A stretch of 40,920 nucleotides of DNA from Candidatus Ligilactobacillus faecavium (GCA_019120355.1 DWVG01000062.1:1-40920); one strand, 5' to 3'. Positions 9,007 to 18,285 are shown, counted from the stretch's first letter. A program made the numbers and translations. The notes: a model not told the origin generated them from the sequence alone.

Positions 9007-10509
9007 GTGGAATCATCATCGAAAACGAAAAAAATCGGTTTGGCGACCCTGGTAATGATGATCATTTCATCAATCTACGGGTTTGCCAACACGCCCCGGG
9101 CATTTATGCAGATGGGGTATGCAAGTATTATTTGGTACATTTTAGCAGCGTTGGTATTCTTCTTACCAGTTAGCTTGATGCTGGCCGAATACGGATCATC
9201 TTTTAAAGAAGCAAAGGGTGGAATTTATTCATGGCTTGAAGGGTCAATCGGTGAAAAATGGGCCTTTGTTGGGACTTTCATTTGGTTGGCAGCCTGGATT
9301 GTTTGGCTTGTTCAAACGGCTTCAAGTTTCTGTATCCCATTGTCATCAGTGATCTTTGGGAAAGATACAACTTCATCATGGCACTTATTCGGCTTATCTT
9401 CAGTTGAAACTTTGGGGGTAATCGGAATCGTTGGGGTCTTGATCGTAACGTTCTTCTCATCACGCGGAATGGATGCGATCGCAAAGGTTTCAACGGTCGG
9501 CGGAGCCTTTAACCTTGCTGTTAACGGTCTGTTCTTGATTATCAGTATTTTAGTTTTGGCCTTCAACCACGGCCACTTAGCACAACCGGTTAGCGGAATG
9601 AGTTCATTCATTCACTCACCAAATGCCCAATTTACAACGCCGATCGCGATGATTTCATTCATCGTTTATGCCATCTTCGCATACGGCGGAATGGAAACCA
9701 TGGGCGGAATCATGGATAGTTTGGATGAACCGGAAAAGACATTTCCACGCGGAATCTTGTTTGCAACGGCGATCATTGCAGTTGGTTACGCCTTAACGAT
9801 TTTCATGTGGGGCTTCAGTACAAACTGGCGGCACGTCTTTGGCGGCGGTCAAGTAACCCTTGGAAATGTTACATATGTTTTGATGGGGAACTTAGGGGTG
9901 GCATTCGGAAATGCGATCGGCGTTTCACATCACACCGCATTGTTATTCGGAAGTTTAATGACCCGGTTCACTGGCTTCAGTATTTTACTTGCCGTTATCG
10001 GAAGTTTCTTCATTATGACTTACTCACCGATCAAGTCATTCATTATGGGTTCAGACCCAGACTTATGGCCTGAAAAGGTTACGAAGTTGAACAAGGCTGG
10101 AATGCCGGCGTTTGCAATGTGGATCCAAGCAATCGTTGTTTGTGTCTTTATCTTCTTCATTTCATTTGGGGGTTCAGCTGCAAGCAAGTTCTTCACGATT
10201 TTGACGAACATGTCAAACGTATCAACAACGTTCCCATACTTATTCTTGGTAGGGGCTTTCCCATTCTTTAAGAAGTTGAAGGACATTGACCGTCCATTTG
10301 AGTTCTTTAAGAATAAGTTCTGGACAAATATGATCGTTGCATTGTGCTTGATCGTTCTTTCAGGCGGAATCTTGTTTACGATTATTCAACCAATTCTTGT
10401 TCATCAGTACAGTACCGCGTTTTGGACAGCAATCGGGCCGATCTTCTTCGGGGCCGTTGCATTGATCTTCTATGAAGTTTCAAGCCGGAAACGGGAAAAG
10501 AAAAATTAA
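9007..10509 (+). CDS. APC-family amino acid permease, YjeM-like (glutamate/GABA antiporter group)
   Basis: MMIISSIYGFANTPRAFMQMGYASIIWYILAALVFFLPVSLMLAEYGSSFKEAKGGIYSWLEGSIGEKWAF; 12 hydrophobic segments; GTG start. Confidence 0.85.
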   Translation: MESSSKTKKIGLATLVMMIISSIYGFANTPRAFMQMGYASIIWYILAALVFFLPVSLMLAEYGSSFKEAKGGIYSWLEGSIGEKWAFVGTFIWLAAWIVWLVQTASSFCIPLSSVIFGKDTTSSWHLFGLSSVETLGVIGIVGVLIVTFFSSRGMDAIAKVSTVGGAFNLAVNGLFLIISILVLAFNHGHLAQPVSGMSSFIHSPNAQFTTPIAMISFIVYAIFAYGGMETMGGIMDSLDEPEKTFPRGILFATAIIAVGYALTIFMWGFSTNWRHVFGGGQVTLGNVTYVLMGNLGVAFGNAIGVSHHTALLFGSLMTRFTGFSILLAVIGSFFIMTYSPIKSFIMGSDPDLWPEKVTKLNKAGMPAFAMWIQAIVVCVFIFFISFGGSAASKFFTILTNMSNVSTTFPYLFLVGAFPFFKKLKDIDRPFEFFKNKFWTNMIVALCLIVLSGGILFTIIQPILVHQYSTAFWTAIGPIFFGAVALIFYEVSSRKREKKN

Positions 10510-10512
10510 TTA

Positions 10513-10679
10513 AGAAGGGTGACAAAACGTAAAAAACGAGTGTGGTGGAAGCGCGGATCATAGGTTTGGAGGTTTTTGAACTTCACTAGCTGCGCGTCGC
10601 AGCTCCGTTTGTTTTGGAACTCAATTATGCAGGGATAGCAAAGAGGTTGTGACTTATGTCACAACCTCTCTTTTTTTTT
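10513..10679 (-). repeat. Dispersed intergenic repeat, copy A (hairpin end at right)
   Basis: Reverse complement aligns across most of its length with copies at 12213 and 36498; ends in AGAGGTTGTGAC-TTAT-GTCACAACCTCT. Confidence 0.88.
10642..10679 (+). terminator. Intrinsic terminator formed by the hairpin end of repeat copy A
   Basis: 12-bp perfect stem, TTAT loop, then CTTTTTTTTT. Confidence 0.93.
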
Positions 10680-10680
10680 A

Positions 10681-10920
10681 CTATTGGTTTTCTTTTTGCT
10701 TTTTCCGTGCTTTGATTTTGCGAATAATGTACTGAACAGCAATCGTTAATAACGAGCAGAACGTACTTAAAACGATAAAATCAAAGATCAATAAAATGAT
10801 CAGTTCCAGCGACATTTGCGGGTGGTGAATAAATTTTTGAACCGTAAATGCAAGGCAAGCGATCAATAACAGGGTATCAGCAATGAAAATCAGGATTAAA
10901 TTGCGTTTAAGATGTTTCAT
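10681..10920 (-). CDS. Small membrane protein, two predicted TM segments, unknown function
   Basis: 79-aa ORF with hydrophobic N-terminal and central segments and a basic C-terminus. Confidence 0.55.
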   Translation of the reverse strand: MKHLKRNLILIFIADTLLLIACLAFTVQKFIHHPQMSLELIILLIFDFIVLSTFCSLLTIAVQYIIRKIKARKKQKENQ

Positions 10921-10935
10921 TATTGCACCTGCTTT

Positions 10936-11277
10936 TTATTCGCTGCCGACGATGCTGCGGACTTGGGTCCCGAGATTTTCCCAGAATTGATATGCGTCAT
11001 CCTTGAAGTCATCTTCAAAGGTTTCAAATCCTTTCCGGGGAACGAGTTCACCGACCCGTTCGCTTTGAACGCCGCGCACCCACATTTTTTTATCTTGAAC
11101 ATCCCACAAAACAGTCCAGTAAGATTCTTCAAGGGCTTCGTTAAAAAGGTCTTGAGTTCCTGAAAGAACCGTGTCGCGTAAGACGCCTTCTTCAGTTGCA
11201 TCTGGATATCCATGAGCTTTAAGCCAAGATAACTTAGCGATTGCTTCAGGATAATCGTCAGGAATCATTGTAAACAT
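10936..11277 (-). CDS. Conserved-looking soluble hypothetical protein
   Basis: 113-aa acidic ORF; GGAGGG RBS on the minus strand upstream (about 11283-11288). The overlapping ORF 10920..11213 is in another frame. Confidence 0.65.
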   Translation of the reverse strand: MFTMIPDDYPEAIAKLSWLKAHGYPDATEEGVLRDTVLSGTQDLFNEALEESYWTVLWDVQDKKMWVRGVQSERVGELVPRKGFETFEDDFKDDAYQFWENLGTQVRSIVGSE

Positions 11278-11396
11278 AAATATCCCTCCTTAGAATATCT
11301 GTTTTCATTTTACAAAAAAATCTTAAAGAGTGAAAGATTATATGGTAAGCTAAAATTAATTAGAAAACGATTTCAAAAATCGCAGGAGGCTTTCTG

Positions 11397-12212
11397 ATGA
11401 AAATTAAAATGATTGCAACGGATATTGACGGAACATTGGTGACGGATGATAAACGAATCATGCCGCGGACCGTTGCCGCTCTTAAAGAAGCCCGGAAACG
11501 CGGAATTTACGTTGTGCTGTGCAGCGGTCGGCCGGTTTCAGGAATTCAAGACTATTTAACAGAGTTAGGGTTAACGGGGAATGACGACTATGCAATCACA
11601 TTTAACGGAGCGCAGGTAATGAATGTTGGCAAGCGCGAAGTTGTATTTGAAAATGGTCTGACTGATAAAGAATGCATTGATTTTATTAAAATGGCGGATG
11701 ATTTGGGAATCAAAAGTCAAGTCGTGACGCTGAACTCTGAAATTTACGTTACGAATCAAGACATCAGCAAGTACTCGGTTGAAGATGCTTTTTATACTCA
11801 CATGCCATTAAGGTATCGGCGGCTTGAAGATTTACCGACGGGGATGGATGCCGCGAAATTTATGTGGGTCGATCAAGCCCAAAAGATTGCGGCGCAACTT
11901 GACCAAATCCCTGAAGAACTTTATCAAAAGTACGCAATCGTCAGAAGTGCACCGTGGTTCTTGGAATTTAACAACGTGAACGCAACAAAAGGCCATGCAG
12001 TGTTGGAACTGGCAGCTCAGCTTGGAATCAAATCGGATGAGATTATGGTCGCGGGGGATGAAAACAATGACCTTTCAATGCTTGAACAGATTCCATTCAG
12101 CGTTGCGATGGGAAATGGAAACCCGCATGTGAAGGAAGCTGCTTCAGTGATTACGGAAGATAACAACCACGATGGCTTAGGGTTAGCGGTTGAAAAGTAT
12201 GTGTTGAATTAG
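11397..12212 (+). CDS. HAD-superfamily Cof-type sugar-phosphatase (YidA-like)
   Basis: MIATDIDGTLVTDDKRIMPRTVAALKEARKRGIYVVLCSGRP...VAGDENNDLSMLEQIPFSVAMGNG. Confidence 0.92.
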   Translation: MKIKMIATDIDGTLVTDDKRIMPRTVAALKEARKRGIYVVLCSGRPVSGIQDYLTELGLTGNDDYAITFNGAQVMNVGKREVVFENGLTDKECIDFIKMADDLGIKSQVVTLNSEIYVTNQDISKYSVEDAFYTHMPLRYRRLEDLPTGMDAAKFMWVDQAQKIAAQLDQIPEELYQKYAIVRSAPWFLEFNNVNATKGHAVLELAAQLGIKSDEIMVAGDENNDLSMLEQIPFSVAMGNGNPHVKEAASVITEDNNHDGLGLAVEKYVLN

Positions 12213-12390
12213 AAGAGGTTGTGATGTAAATCACAGCCTCTTTGCTGTCTTCGCATAATCGAGCTCCAAAACAAACGAAGCTACGATGCGAAGCTAGTAA
12301 AGTTCGAAAATTTCCGAATCTCTGCTGCCGCGATTCGTTCGCTTTTCGGCTTCCACCACGGTCGTTTTTGATGTTTTGGCACACCTTCTT
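12213..12390 (+). repeat. Dispersed intergenic repeat, copy B (hairpin end at left)
   Basis: AAGAGGTTGTGA-TGTAAA-TCACAGCCTCTT then GCATAATCGAGCTCCAAAACAAACG...CTTCCACCACG...GTTTTGGCACACCTTCTT. Confidence 0.9.
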
Positions 12391-12432
12391 CTTTTTTTGA
12401 TTACTTTTGCTCATTTTTTGAATAAAAATGAA

Positions 12433-12480
12433 TGAATTTGACTGAATGTGATTGAATTTGATTATTAATAATGCTAAACT
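12433..12480 (+). promoter_or_regulatory. fru promoter with three tandem 10-bp repeats (TGAATTTGAC TGAATGTGAT TGAATTTGAT), candidate FruR operator
   Basis: Repeats at 12433-12462; -35-like TTGAAT 12452-12457, 17-bp spacer, -10-like TAAACT 12475-12480. Confidence 0.65.
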
Positions 12481-12504
12481 ATTGACGTGGAGGGAATGAA
12501 AGTG

Positions 12505-13254
12505 CTTGCAGAAGAACGGCAACAAATGATTTTGGAGATGCTGAAAGCCAATCAATTTGTGAAGGTTCAGGAAATTTGCGACCAAACCCACGGATCAGAA
12601 TCATCAGTCCGGCGCGACTTACAAACGCTTGAAGAGAAAGGAATGTTGGAACGGGTCCACGGGGGTGCAAAAATCAGTTATACCTTACAGAATGAACCGG
12701 ACATGTTTGGCAAAGCGTCCCAACATCCGCATGCCAAAGAGCTGATTGGTAAACAAGCAGCGCAGCATGTTAAACCCGAAGATGTGATTTTCCTTGATGC
12801 CGGAACAACGACCCTTGCAATGGTCGATTATTTACCGCAGAATCAAGGAATCACGGTGGTAACGAACGGAATTTTGCATGCTTCGGCTTTAGCGGAACGG
12901 CACATCAAAACGATTATGGTTGGCGGCCTTTTGAAAGAAACGACCAAAGCAATCGTTGGGGTCGATGCATTGAATCAGTTAAGCAAACTGCGATTTAATA
13001 AAGCATTCCTTGGAATCAACGGCATTGATCAGGATGGTTACACAACGCCAGATCCAGATGAAGCCGCAATTAAGGAACAGGCATTAACAAGCTCGCAGGC
13101 CACGTTTGTGCTTGCTGATTCATCGAAGTTTAATAAGGTATCCTTTGTGAACGTTGCCCCGTTAAATGCCGCAACGATCATCGTTGAAAAACTTCCGGCA
13201 AAGCTGCTTCATTCTTTTAAGAGTCAAACGAGAGTTGAGGAGGTTCAAGAATGA
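12505..13254 (+). CDS. fruR: DeoR/GlpR-family fructose operon transcriptional regulator
   Basis: MLAEERQQMILEMLKANQFVKVQEICDQTHGSESSVRRDLQTLEEKGMLERVHGGA is the DeoR HTH; followed by fruK and fruA. In-frame GTG at 12505; ORF-track start is 12487. Confidence 0.92.
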   Translation, partial: LAEERQQMILEMLKANQFVKVQEICDQTHGSESSVRRDLQTLEEKGMLERVHGGAKISYTLQNEPDMFGKASQHPHAKELIGKQAAQHVKPEDVIFLDAGTTTLAMVDYLPQNQGITVVTNGILHASALAERHIKTIMVGGLLKETTKAIVGVDALNQLSKLRFNKAFLGINGIDQDGYTTPDPDEAAIKEQALTSSQATFVLADSSKFNKVSFVNVAPLNAATIIVEKLPAKLLHSFKSQTRVEEVQE

Positions 13255-14162
13255 TTTACACAGTTACGGTCAATCCATCAATTGACTATATCGTTCAGTT
13301 ACAAAATTTAACGCTTGGCGAAGTCAACCGGATGGATTATGACAACATGCTTCCCGGCGGTAAGGGAATCAACGTTTCGCGGATTCTTCAAGAACTTGGT
13401 CACGAAAGTGTTGCTTGGGGATTCTTAGGCGGCTTTACCGGCAACTTTGTCGAAGATGCATTGAAGAAGGTCGGCTTGAAATCTGACTTCACTTCAATTA
13501 AGGGGAATACCCGAATCAACGTTAAGATTAAGGCCCAAGAAGAAACCGAAATTAACGGTAAGGGCCCGCAATTATCAGCTGACGAACTTGATCAGTTCAA
13601 GGCAAAATTTGATAACTTAACGGCAGATGACACGGTCGTGTTTGCTGGCAGTCTTCTTCCTGGATTGGGTGATGATTTTTACTTCGATTTGATCAAGATC
13701 ATCCGGTCAAAGGACGCTCAATTTGTAATTGATACGACGGGTGACAGCTTGTTGAAGACGTTGCCGGAACACCCATTAGTTGTTAAACCGAATAACCATG
13801 AATTAGCTGAAATGTTTCACGTGAAATTCAACGGGATGGATGACATCGTGAAATATGCCAAGAAGTTGCTTGAGATGGGTGCTCAACACGTATTGATCTC
13901 AATGGCAGGCGATGGCGGCTTAATGGTTACGAAGGATAAGGTTTACCGTTCATTAGCACCAAAGGGAACGGTCATCAATTCTGTTGGGGCCGGCGATTCA
14001 ATGCTTGCTGGTTTTACCGGAACGTTTGCTGAAACCAGGGATCCAGTCGAAGCATTCCGGTATGGTCTTGCGAGCGGATCAGCCACCGCATTTTCTGAAG
14101 ATTTGGCAACCCGCGCCAAAATCGATGAAATTTTGCCGCAAATCAAAATTACAGAATACTAA
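13251..14162 (+). CDS. fruK: 1-phosphofructokinase
   Basis: MIYTVTVNPSIDYIVQLQNLTLGEVNRMDYDNMLPGGKGINVSRIL...NSVGAGDSMLAGF; 4-nt overlap with fruR. Confidence 0.95.
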   Translation: MIYTVTVNPSIDYIVQLQNLTLGEVNRMDYDNMLPGGKGINVSRILQELGHESVAWGFLGGFTGNFVEDALKKVGLKSDFTSIKGNTRINVKIKAQEETEINGKGPQLSADELDQFKAKFDNLTADDTVVFAGSLLPGLGDDFYFDLIKIIRSKDAQFVIDTTGDSLLKTLPEHPLVVKPNNHELAEMFHVKFNGMDDIVKYAKKLLEMGAQHVLISMAGDGGLMVTKDKVYRSLAPKGTVINSVGAGDSMLAGFTGTFAETRDPVEAFRYGLASGSATAFSEDLATRAKIDEILPQIKITEY

Positions 14163-14180
14163 TTAAAGGAGGGAAAAATC

Positions 14181-16145
14181 ATGGATATTCGCAAGTTATT
14201 GATGAAGGATATCATGATCATGAACCTGAAAGCCACAACTAAGGCTGGAGTTATTGATGAAATGGTTCATCACTACTACGAAAAGGGAATCATCAATGAT
14301 GAAGAACTTTACAAAAAAGATATTTTAAAGCGTGAAGAAGAAGGCTCAACTGGAATGGGCGATGGAATTGCGATTCCGCACGCACACGATAAGGCAGTTA
14401 ATAAACCAGCCGTAATGTTTGCGCGCAGCGTTAAAGGGGTCGACTATGATTCGATGGATGGTCAACCAGCGCACCTCTTCTTCATGATTGCTGCTCCTGA
14501 AGGCGGCGACAATACTCACTTGCAGGCTTTAGCCGCATTGTCGCAAGTTTTGATGAATCCGGACGTTGTTGCAGCATTAAAGAAAGCTGATACGCCGGAC
14601 AAAGTTCAAGCCATCTTTGCCAAGGCCGTTGCCGAAAAGGAAGCTGAAAACAAGGCTGAAGAAGAAGCGGAAAAACAAGCTCTAGCTTCAAGCGATAAGC
14701 CATATATCGTTGGGGTAACAGCATGTCCAAACGGAATTGCCCACACTTACATGGCTGAAGAAAACTTGAAGAAAACGGCCAAGAAGATGGGCGTTGACAT
14801 CAAGATCGAAACAAATGGTTCAGAAGGGGTTAAACATGAATTAACTGCTGATGAAATCAAGCGTGCCAAAGGGGTTATCATTGCGGCCGACAAGAAGGTT
14901 AAGATGGCCCGGTTTGATGGCAAGCACTTAGTTAATAAGCCAGTTACTGCCGGAATCAAAGAACCGGAAGCATTGATTCAAGAAATCTTGGATGAAAAAG
15001 CTCCAGTCTTCCACGCAACTGGTGATGAAGGTGAAACCGCCGAAGAATCATCAAACGGCGGCGTATGGGCTAACATCTACAAGCAGTTAATGAACGGAAT
15101 TTCACACATGTTACCGTTCGTTATCGGCGGTGGGATCTTAATGGCCCTTTCATTTGTTGTTGAAAACTACATGGGCGGAAGCCACAGCTTGGCATTCAAG
15201 TTCTTGAACAATGCCGGGAATATGGCCTTTGCTTTCATGGTTCCGGTTCTTGCCGGATACATTGCTGAAGCAATCGGCGATCAACCAGCTTTGATGCCAG
15301 GGTTCGTCGGCGGTTTCATGGCAATGGTCTACAAGGGTTCATTTGGTGGCGTCTACCAAGCTAACTTCCATGCCAATGCCGGAGCATGTGCTGGATTCTT
15401 AGGTGGAATCGCCGCCGGCTTCATTGCTGGATACATTATGGTTGGCTTGAAGAAGTTATTTGCCAAGTTGCCAAAATCAGTTGAAGGAATGAAACCAATG
15501 CTGATTTACCCAATCCTTGGATTACTGCTGATTGCTTTGATCATGTTCTTCATCATCAACCCAATCTTCTCAGGCATTAACTTGGTAATTACGCACTTCT
15601 TGAACAGCATGGGAACCGGAAACCTTGTTCTATTGACAATGATTCTTGCAGGAATGATGTCAATCGATATGGGCGGCCCATTCAACAAAGCAGCTTATGT
15701 TTTCGCTTCAGGTGCATTTGCTAACGACCCACACTCAACAACTGCTGCCATTTTAATGGCTGCCGTTATGGTTGGGGGAATGGTTCCGCCATTTGCAACG
15801 GCAATCGGAACGGTCTTATTCAAGAACAAGTTTACTAAGCAAGAACGTCAAGCCGGGGTAACCAACTGGGTTCTTGGATTCTCATTCATTACTGAAGGGG
15901 CAATTCCATTCGCAACGGCTGACCCATTGCGCGTTATTCCATCATGTATCGTCGGTTCAGCAGTCGGCGGTGCAATCGTTGGCTTAATGAAGATCGGTGT
16001 CCCGGCTCCTCACGGTGGTTTATGGGTAACTCCATTAGCAACTAACTGGTGGGCATACATCTTAGCAACCGTAATTGGTTCAATTGTTGCCGGAATCATT
16101 ATGGGCTTGATCAAGAAGAAAGTTTCAGAAGATCCGTATGAATAA
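14181..16145 (+). CDS. fruA: PTS fructose transporter subunit IIABC
   Basis: EIIA (GDGIAIPHAHDKAV), EIIB (VTACPNGIAHTYMAEE), EIIC (GGILMALSF...SFITEGAIPFATADPLRVIP). Confidence 0.95.
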   Translation: MDIRKLLMKDIMIMNLKATTKAGVIDEMVHHYYEKGIINDEELYKKDILKREEEGSTGMGDGIAIPHAHDKAVNKPAVMFARSVKGVDYDSMDGQPAHLFFMIAAPEGGDNTHLQALAALSQVLMNPDVVAALKKADTPDKVQAIFAKAVAEKEAENKAEEEAEKQALASSDKPYIVGVTACPNGIAHTYMAEENLKKTAKKMGVDIKIETNGSEGVKHELTADEIKRAKGVIIAADKKVKMARFDGKHLVNKPVTAGIKEPEALIQEILDEKAPVFHATGDEGETAEESSNGGVWANIYKQLMNGISHMLPFVIGGGILMALSFVVENYMGGSHSLAFKFLNNAGNMAFAFMVPVLAGYIAEAIGDQPALMPGFVGGFMAMVYKGSFGGVYQANFHANAGACAGFLGGIAAGFIAGYIMVGLKKLFAKLPKSVEGMKPMLIYPILGLLLIALIMFFIINPIFSGINLVITHFLNSMGTGNLVLLTMILAGMMSIDMGGPFNKAAYVFASGAFANDPHSTTAAILMAAVMVGGMVPPFATAIGTVLFKNKFTKQERQAGVTNWVLGFSFITEGAIPFATADPLRVIPSCIVGSAVGGAIVGLMKIGVPAPHGGLWVTPLATNWWAYILATVIGSIVAGIIMGLIKKKVSEDPYE

Positions 16146-16146
16146 A

Positions 16147-16253
16147 AAGAAAGAGTAACAAAACGTTCAAGACGAGCTTCGTTTGTTTTGAAACCCGATT
16201 ATATGAAAAGCAGATAAAAAGAGGATGTGACTGCAAAGTCACATCCTCTTTTT
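16147..16253 (-). repeat. Dispersed intergenic repeat, copy D (internally deleted)
   Basis: Reverse complement AAGAGGATGTGACT..AGTCACATCCTCTTTTTATCTGCTTTTCATATAATCGGGTTTCAAAACAAACGAAGCTCGTCTTGAACGTTTTGTTACTCTTT matches both ends of copies B/C. Confidence 0.82.
16216..16253. terminator. Bidirectional terminator (hairpin of repeat copy D) between fruA and the DUF1002 gene
   Basis: AAAAAGAGGATGTGACT-GCAA-AGTCACATCCTCTTTTT, 17-bp perfect stem. Confidence 0.95.
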
Positions 16254-16271
16254 GTGTCTTATTAAATGAAA

Positions 16272-17315
16272 TTAATTCCAGCCAAATAAACTCTTGATCC
16301 AATCAATGAACCGTTCAAACCAGTTCTTGGCTTCTTGCGCAGCAGCTTGACCTTGTTTGCTGTTCATCCAGTTTTTGGCTTTATTCATCAAATTCCCGGT
16401 TGAATCTTTAACGTTTTGAATCGTGTTGTCAACGTTCTTAGTGTATGATTTATCAGCTGAAATTGGTGAATTTTGGAAATTGATCAACGCATTGGTGATC
16501 TGTTCCTTTTGGTTATTCGTTGTTTCATTTGCGATTCCATGTTCAGCTAAAGCCTTATTCAACATGGCTTGAATATCCTGCTTAGTTGCAAGATCTTGAC
16601 CGTTATTTTGTTGTTTTTGTTGTGAAATTTGCTTTGAAACTTCACCAACGGCAGCCATTAACTGACCAGGATACTTAGTATTGTTCTTGTTGGCATCGAT
16701 TGCTGATTGGGTCGCGTTCAGCATTTGGTTAGCACTGGCAGTATTTTGAGTATTCAATTGAATCCCGTTAGCTGCAAGGGCTTCGTAAACGCCGGTTAAA
16801 GCTGATTCCCCGGAAACGGGCCGGTTGGCAGTTACAACGATCGTGACGTCAGTCACCCCGGCCATTTGAGCAACCATGGCATATTGTTGGGCTGTTACTT
16901 CGGTAATGTTGTTATCGCCCTGGTAGTCTTTGATGTTGACCTTGACCCCTGAACCAGGATCACTTGGAGCGATCGCAACGGAACTGATCATTGCGGCATT
17001 TGTCGTGTCAGATGTTCCGTTGGCAATGTACTTATTGTAGTCAGCAGCCGTTGCGGTCAGTTCCTTAAATGACGAGTCAACGCCAAAAATCTTGTTTAAT
17101 TGTGAACGGACTTCACTTGAAGTTCCGGCCCCATAGACAACGTATGCTGAGCTTAAAGTTTTATCATTATTTGATTGACTGTTAGTGTTCGTGTTTGAGT
17201 CGGTTTGTTCGGTTTGCGCAGCTTGAATTTGGTTAAGAACCGTTGGTGCAGTTCCCATTAAGGTAATTGCCGCACTGGCAGTTACAATTGTTTTCCAGAT
17301 AGTTTTCTTTTTCAT
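16272..17315 (-). CDS. DUF1002 domain-containing secreted protein
   Basis: Signal peptide then SSAYVVYGAGTSSEVRSQLNKIFGV...VAIAPSDPGSGVKVNI..ITEVTAQQYAMVAQMAGVTDVTIVVTANRPVSGESALTGVYEA. Confidence 0.92.
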   Translation of the reverse strand: MKKKTIWKTIVTASAAITLMGTAPTVLNQIQAAQTEQTDSNTNTNSQSNNDKTLSSAYVVYGAGTSSEVRSQLNKIFGVDSSFKELTATAADYNKYIANGTSDTTNAAMISSVAIAPSDPGSGVKVNIKDYQGDNNITEVTAQQYAMVAQMAGVTDVTIVVTANRPVSGESALTGVYEALAANGIQLNTQNTASANQMLNATQSAIDANKNNTKYPGQLMAAVGEVSKQISQQKQQNNGQDLATKQDIQAMLNKALAEHGIANETTNNQKEQITNALINFQNSPISADKSYTKNVDNTIQNVKDSTGNLMNKAKNWMNSKQGQAAAQEAKNWFERFIDWIKSLFGWN

Positions 17316-17421
17316 CGCGCTTCTCCTTTCAAATATAGTTTGATTTTATCACTTTTTGGCATTGAACGGACGAATTTTACGAACCGTTTCAAGAATAAAA
17401 ATTAGGAAAGGGCCGAAAGAT

Positions 17422-17476
17422 GATTAACACAATATATAGATTTTTAGTTGATTAAACCACAATATGTATGTATAAT
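17422..17476 (+). promoter_or_regulatory. pnuC promoter TTGATT-N17-TATAAT overlapped by an imperfect direct repeat GATTAA(A)(C)CACAATATRTA
   Basis: Repeat 1 at 17422-17438, repeat 2 at 17450-17468; -35 17448-17453, -10 17471-17476. Confidence 0.6.
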
Positions 17477-17514
17477 GAGGGACGTTGTTTAAAAATGGAA
17501 AGGAAGTTGATTCG

Positions 17515-18285
17515 ATGTTTAGTCGTTATAAAGATGTGCTGACGCACTTACCAGAATATTCAAAAAACATTTTTCGGAAAGGCTATTTTAAATGGTTGAT
17601 CGATCAGTGCCGCGGGTGGGGCTGGTTTAGTTACGGCCTTTTGATTTTTAACTTTATTTTACAAGTGTGGTCAATGGTTCAGTCATTTAGTGCCCACCCA
17701 GTAACTTCAATCATTGCGTTTATTGGCGGGAACCTTTCAGTTGCATGTGTTATCGGAATTTCAAACCGTTCAGGAATTCAAGGCTGGGCGGGATTAACAA
17801 GTGCGATCTGCATTGCAACGACTGCCTTCATTGCGCATAACTATGCGAATGCTTGGGAACAAATCGGTTATATTTTATTCCTTGATATTTTCTGTATTTT
17901 AGACCCGAAGTGGAATGATGATATTAAAGCTGAAAAATTTGATAGTTGGTTTGACTGGATCAAGTACGGCATCTTCTTCTTGATCGCGTGGGCTGTTTTG
18001 CATTACATTTTCAGTTTAACCAATGATCCGCGGGTCTTTCTTGACAGTATGAGTTTAGCGATGTCAGTTACTGGATCACTGCTTGAACTTAACCGGAAGC
18101 GGGAACAGTATTTTGTTTGGACGTTATCATCAGTGATCACGATCGCATTATGGATTCAAACGATGCTTCAAGGCGCTGGCAACTTTGCATTGATCTTCAG
18201 TTATTCGATTTTCTTCTTGAATGACATGTATGCTTTCTTTAGTCGCAAAGGTTGGTTCCGGACAGCAAAGACGCATGAAAATTAA
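17515..18285 (+). CDS. pnuC: Nicotinamide riboside/mononucleotide transporter PnuC
   Basis: Hydrophobic protein with RGWGWFSYGLLIFNFILQVW and C-terminal FSYSIFFLNDMYAFFSRKGW; in-frame ATG 17515 preferred (ORF track 17485). Confidence 0.88.
   Translation: MFSRYKDVLTHLPEYSKNIFRKGYFKWLIDQCRGWGWFSYGLLIFNFILQVWSMVQSFSAHPVTSIIAFIGGNLSVACVIGISNRSGIQGWAGLTSAICIATTAFIAHNYANAWEQIGYILFLDIFCILDPKWNDDIKAEKFDSWFDWIKYGIFFLIAWAVLHYIFSLTNDPRVFLDSMSLAMSVTGSLLELNRKREQYFVWTLSSVITIALWIQTMLQGAGNFALIFSYSIFFLNDMYAFFSRKGWFRTAKTHEN

Noticed and set aside
10912-11213. ORFs 10912-11163 (+) and 10920-11213 (-) overlapping the 113-aa hypothetical gene
   Set aside because: The frame 10936-11277 has a good RBS and balanced composition; the other two lack initiation signals.
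12151-12591. 146-aa minus-strand ORF over the HAD-fruR intergenic region
   Set aside because: It is made mainly of dispersed repeat copy B and overlaps fruR antisense; no RBS or recognisable domain.
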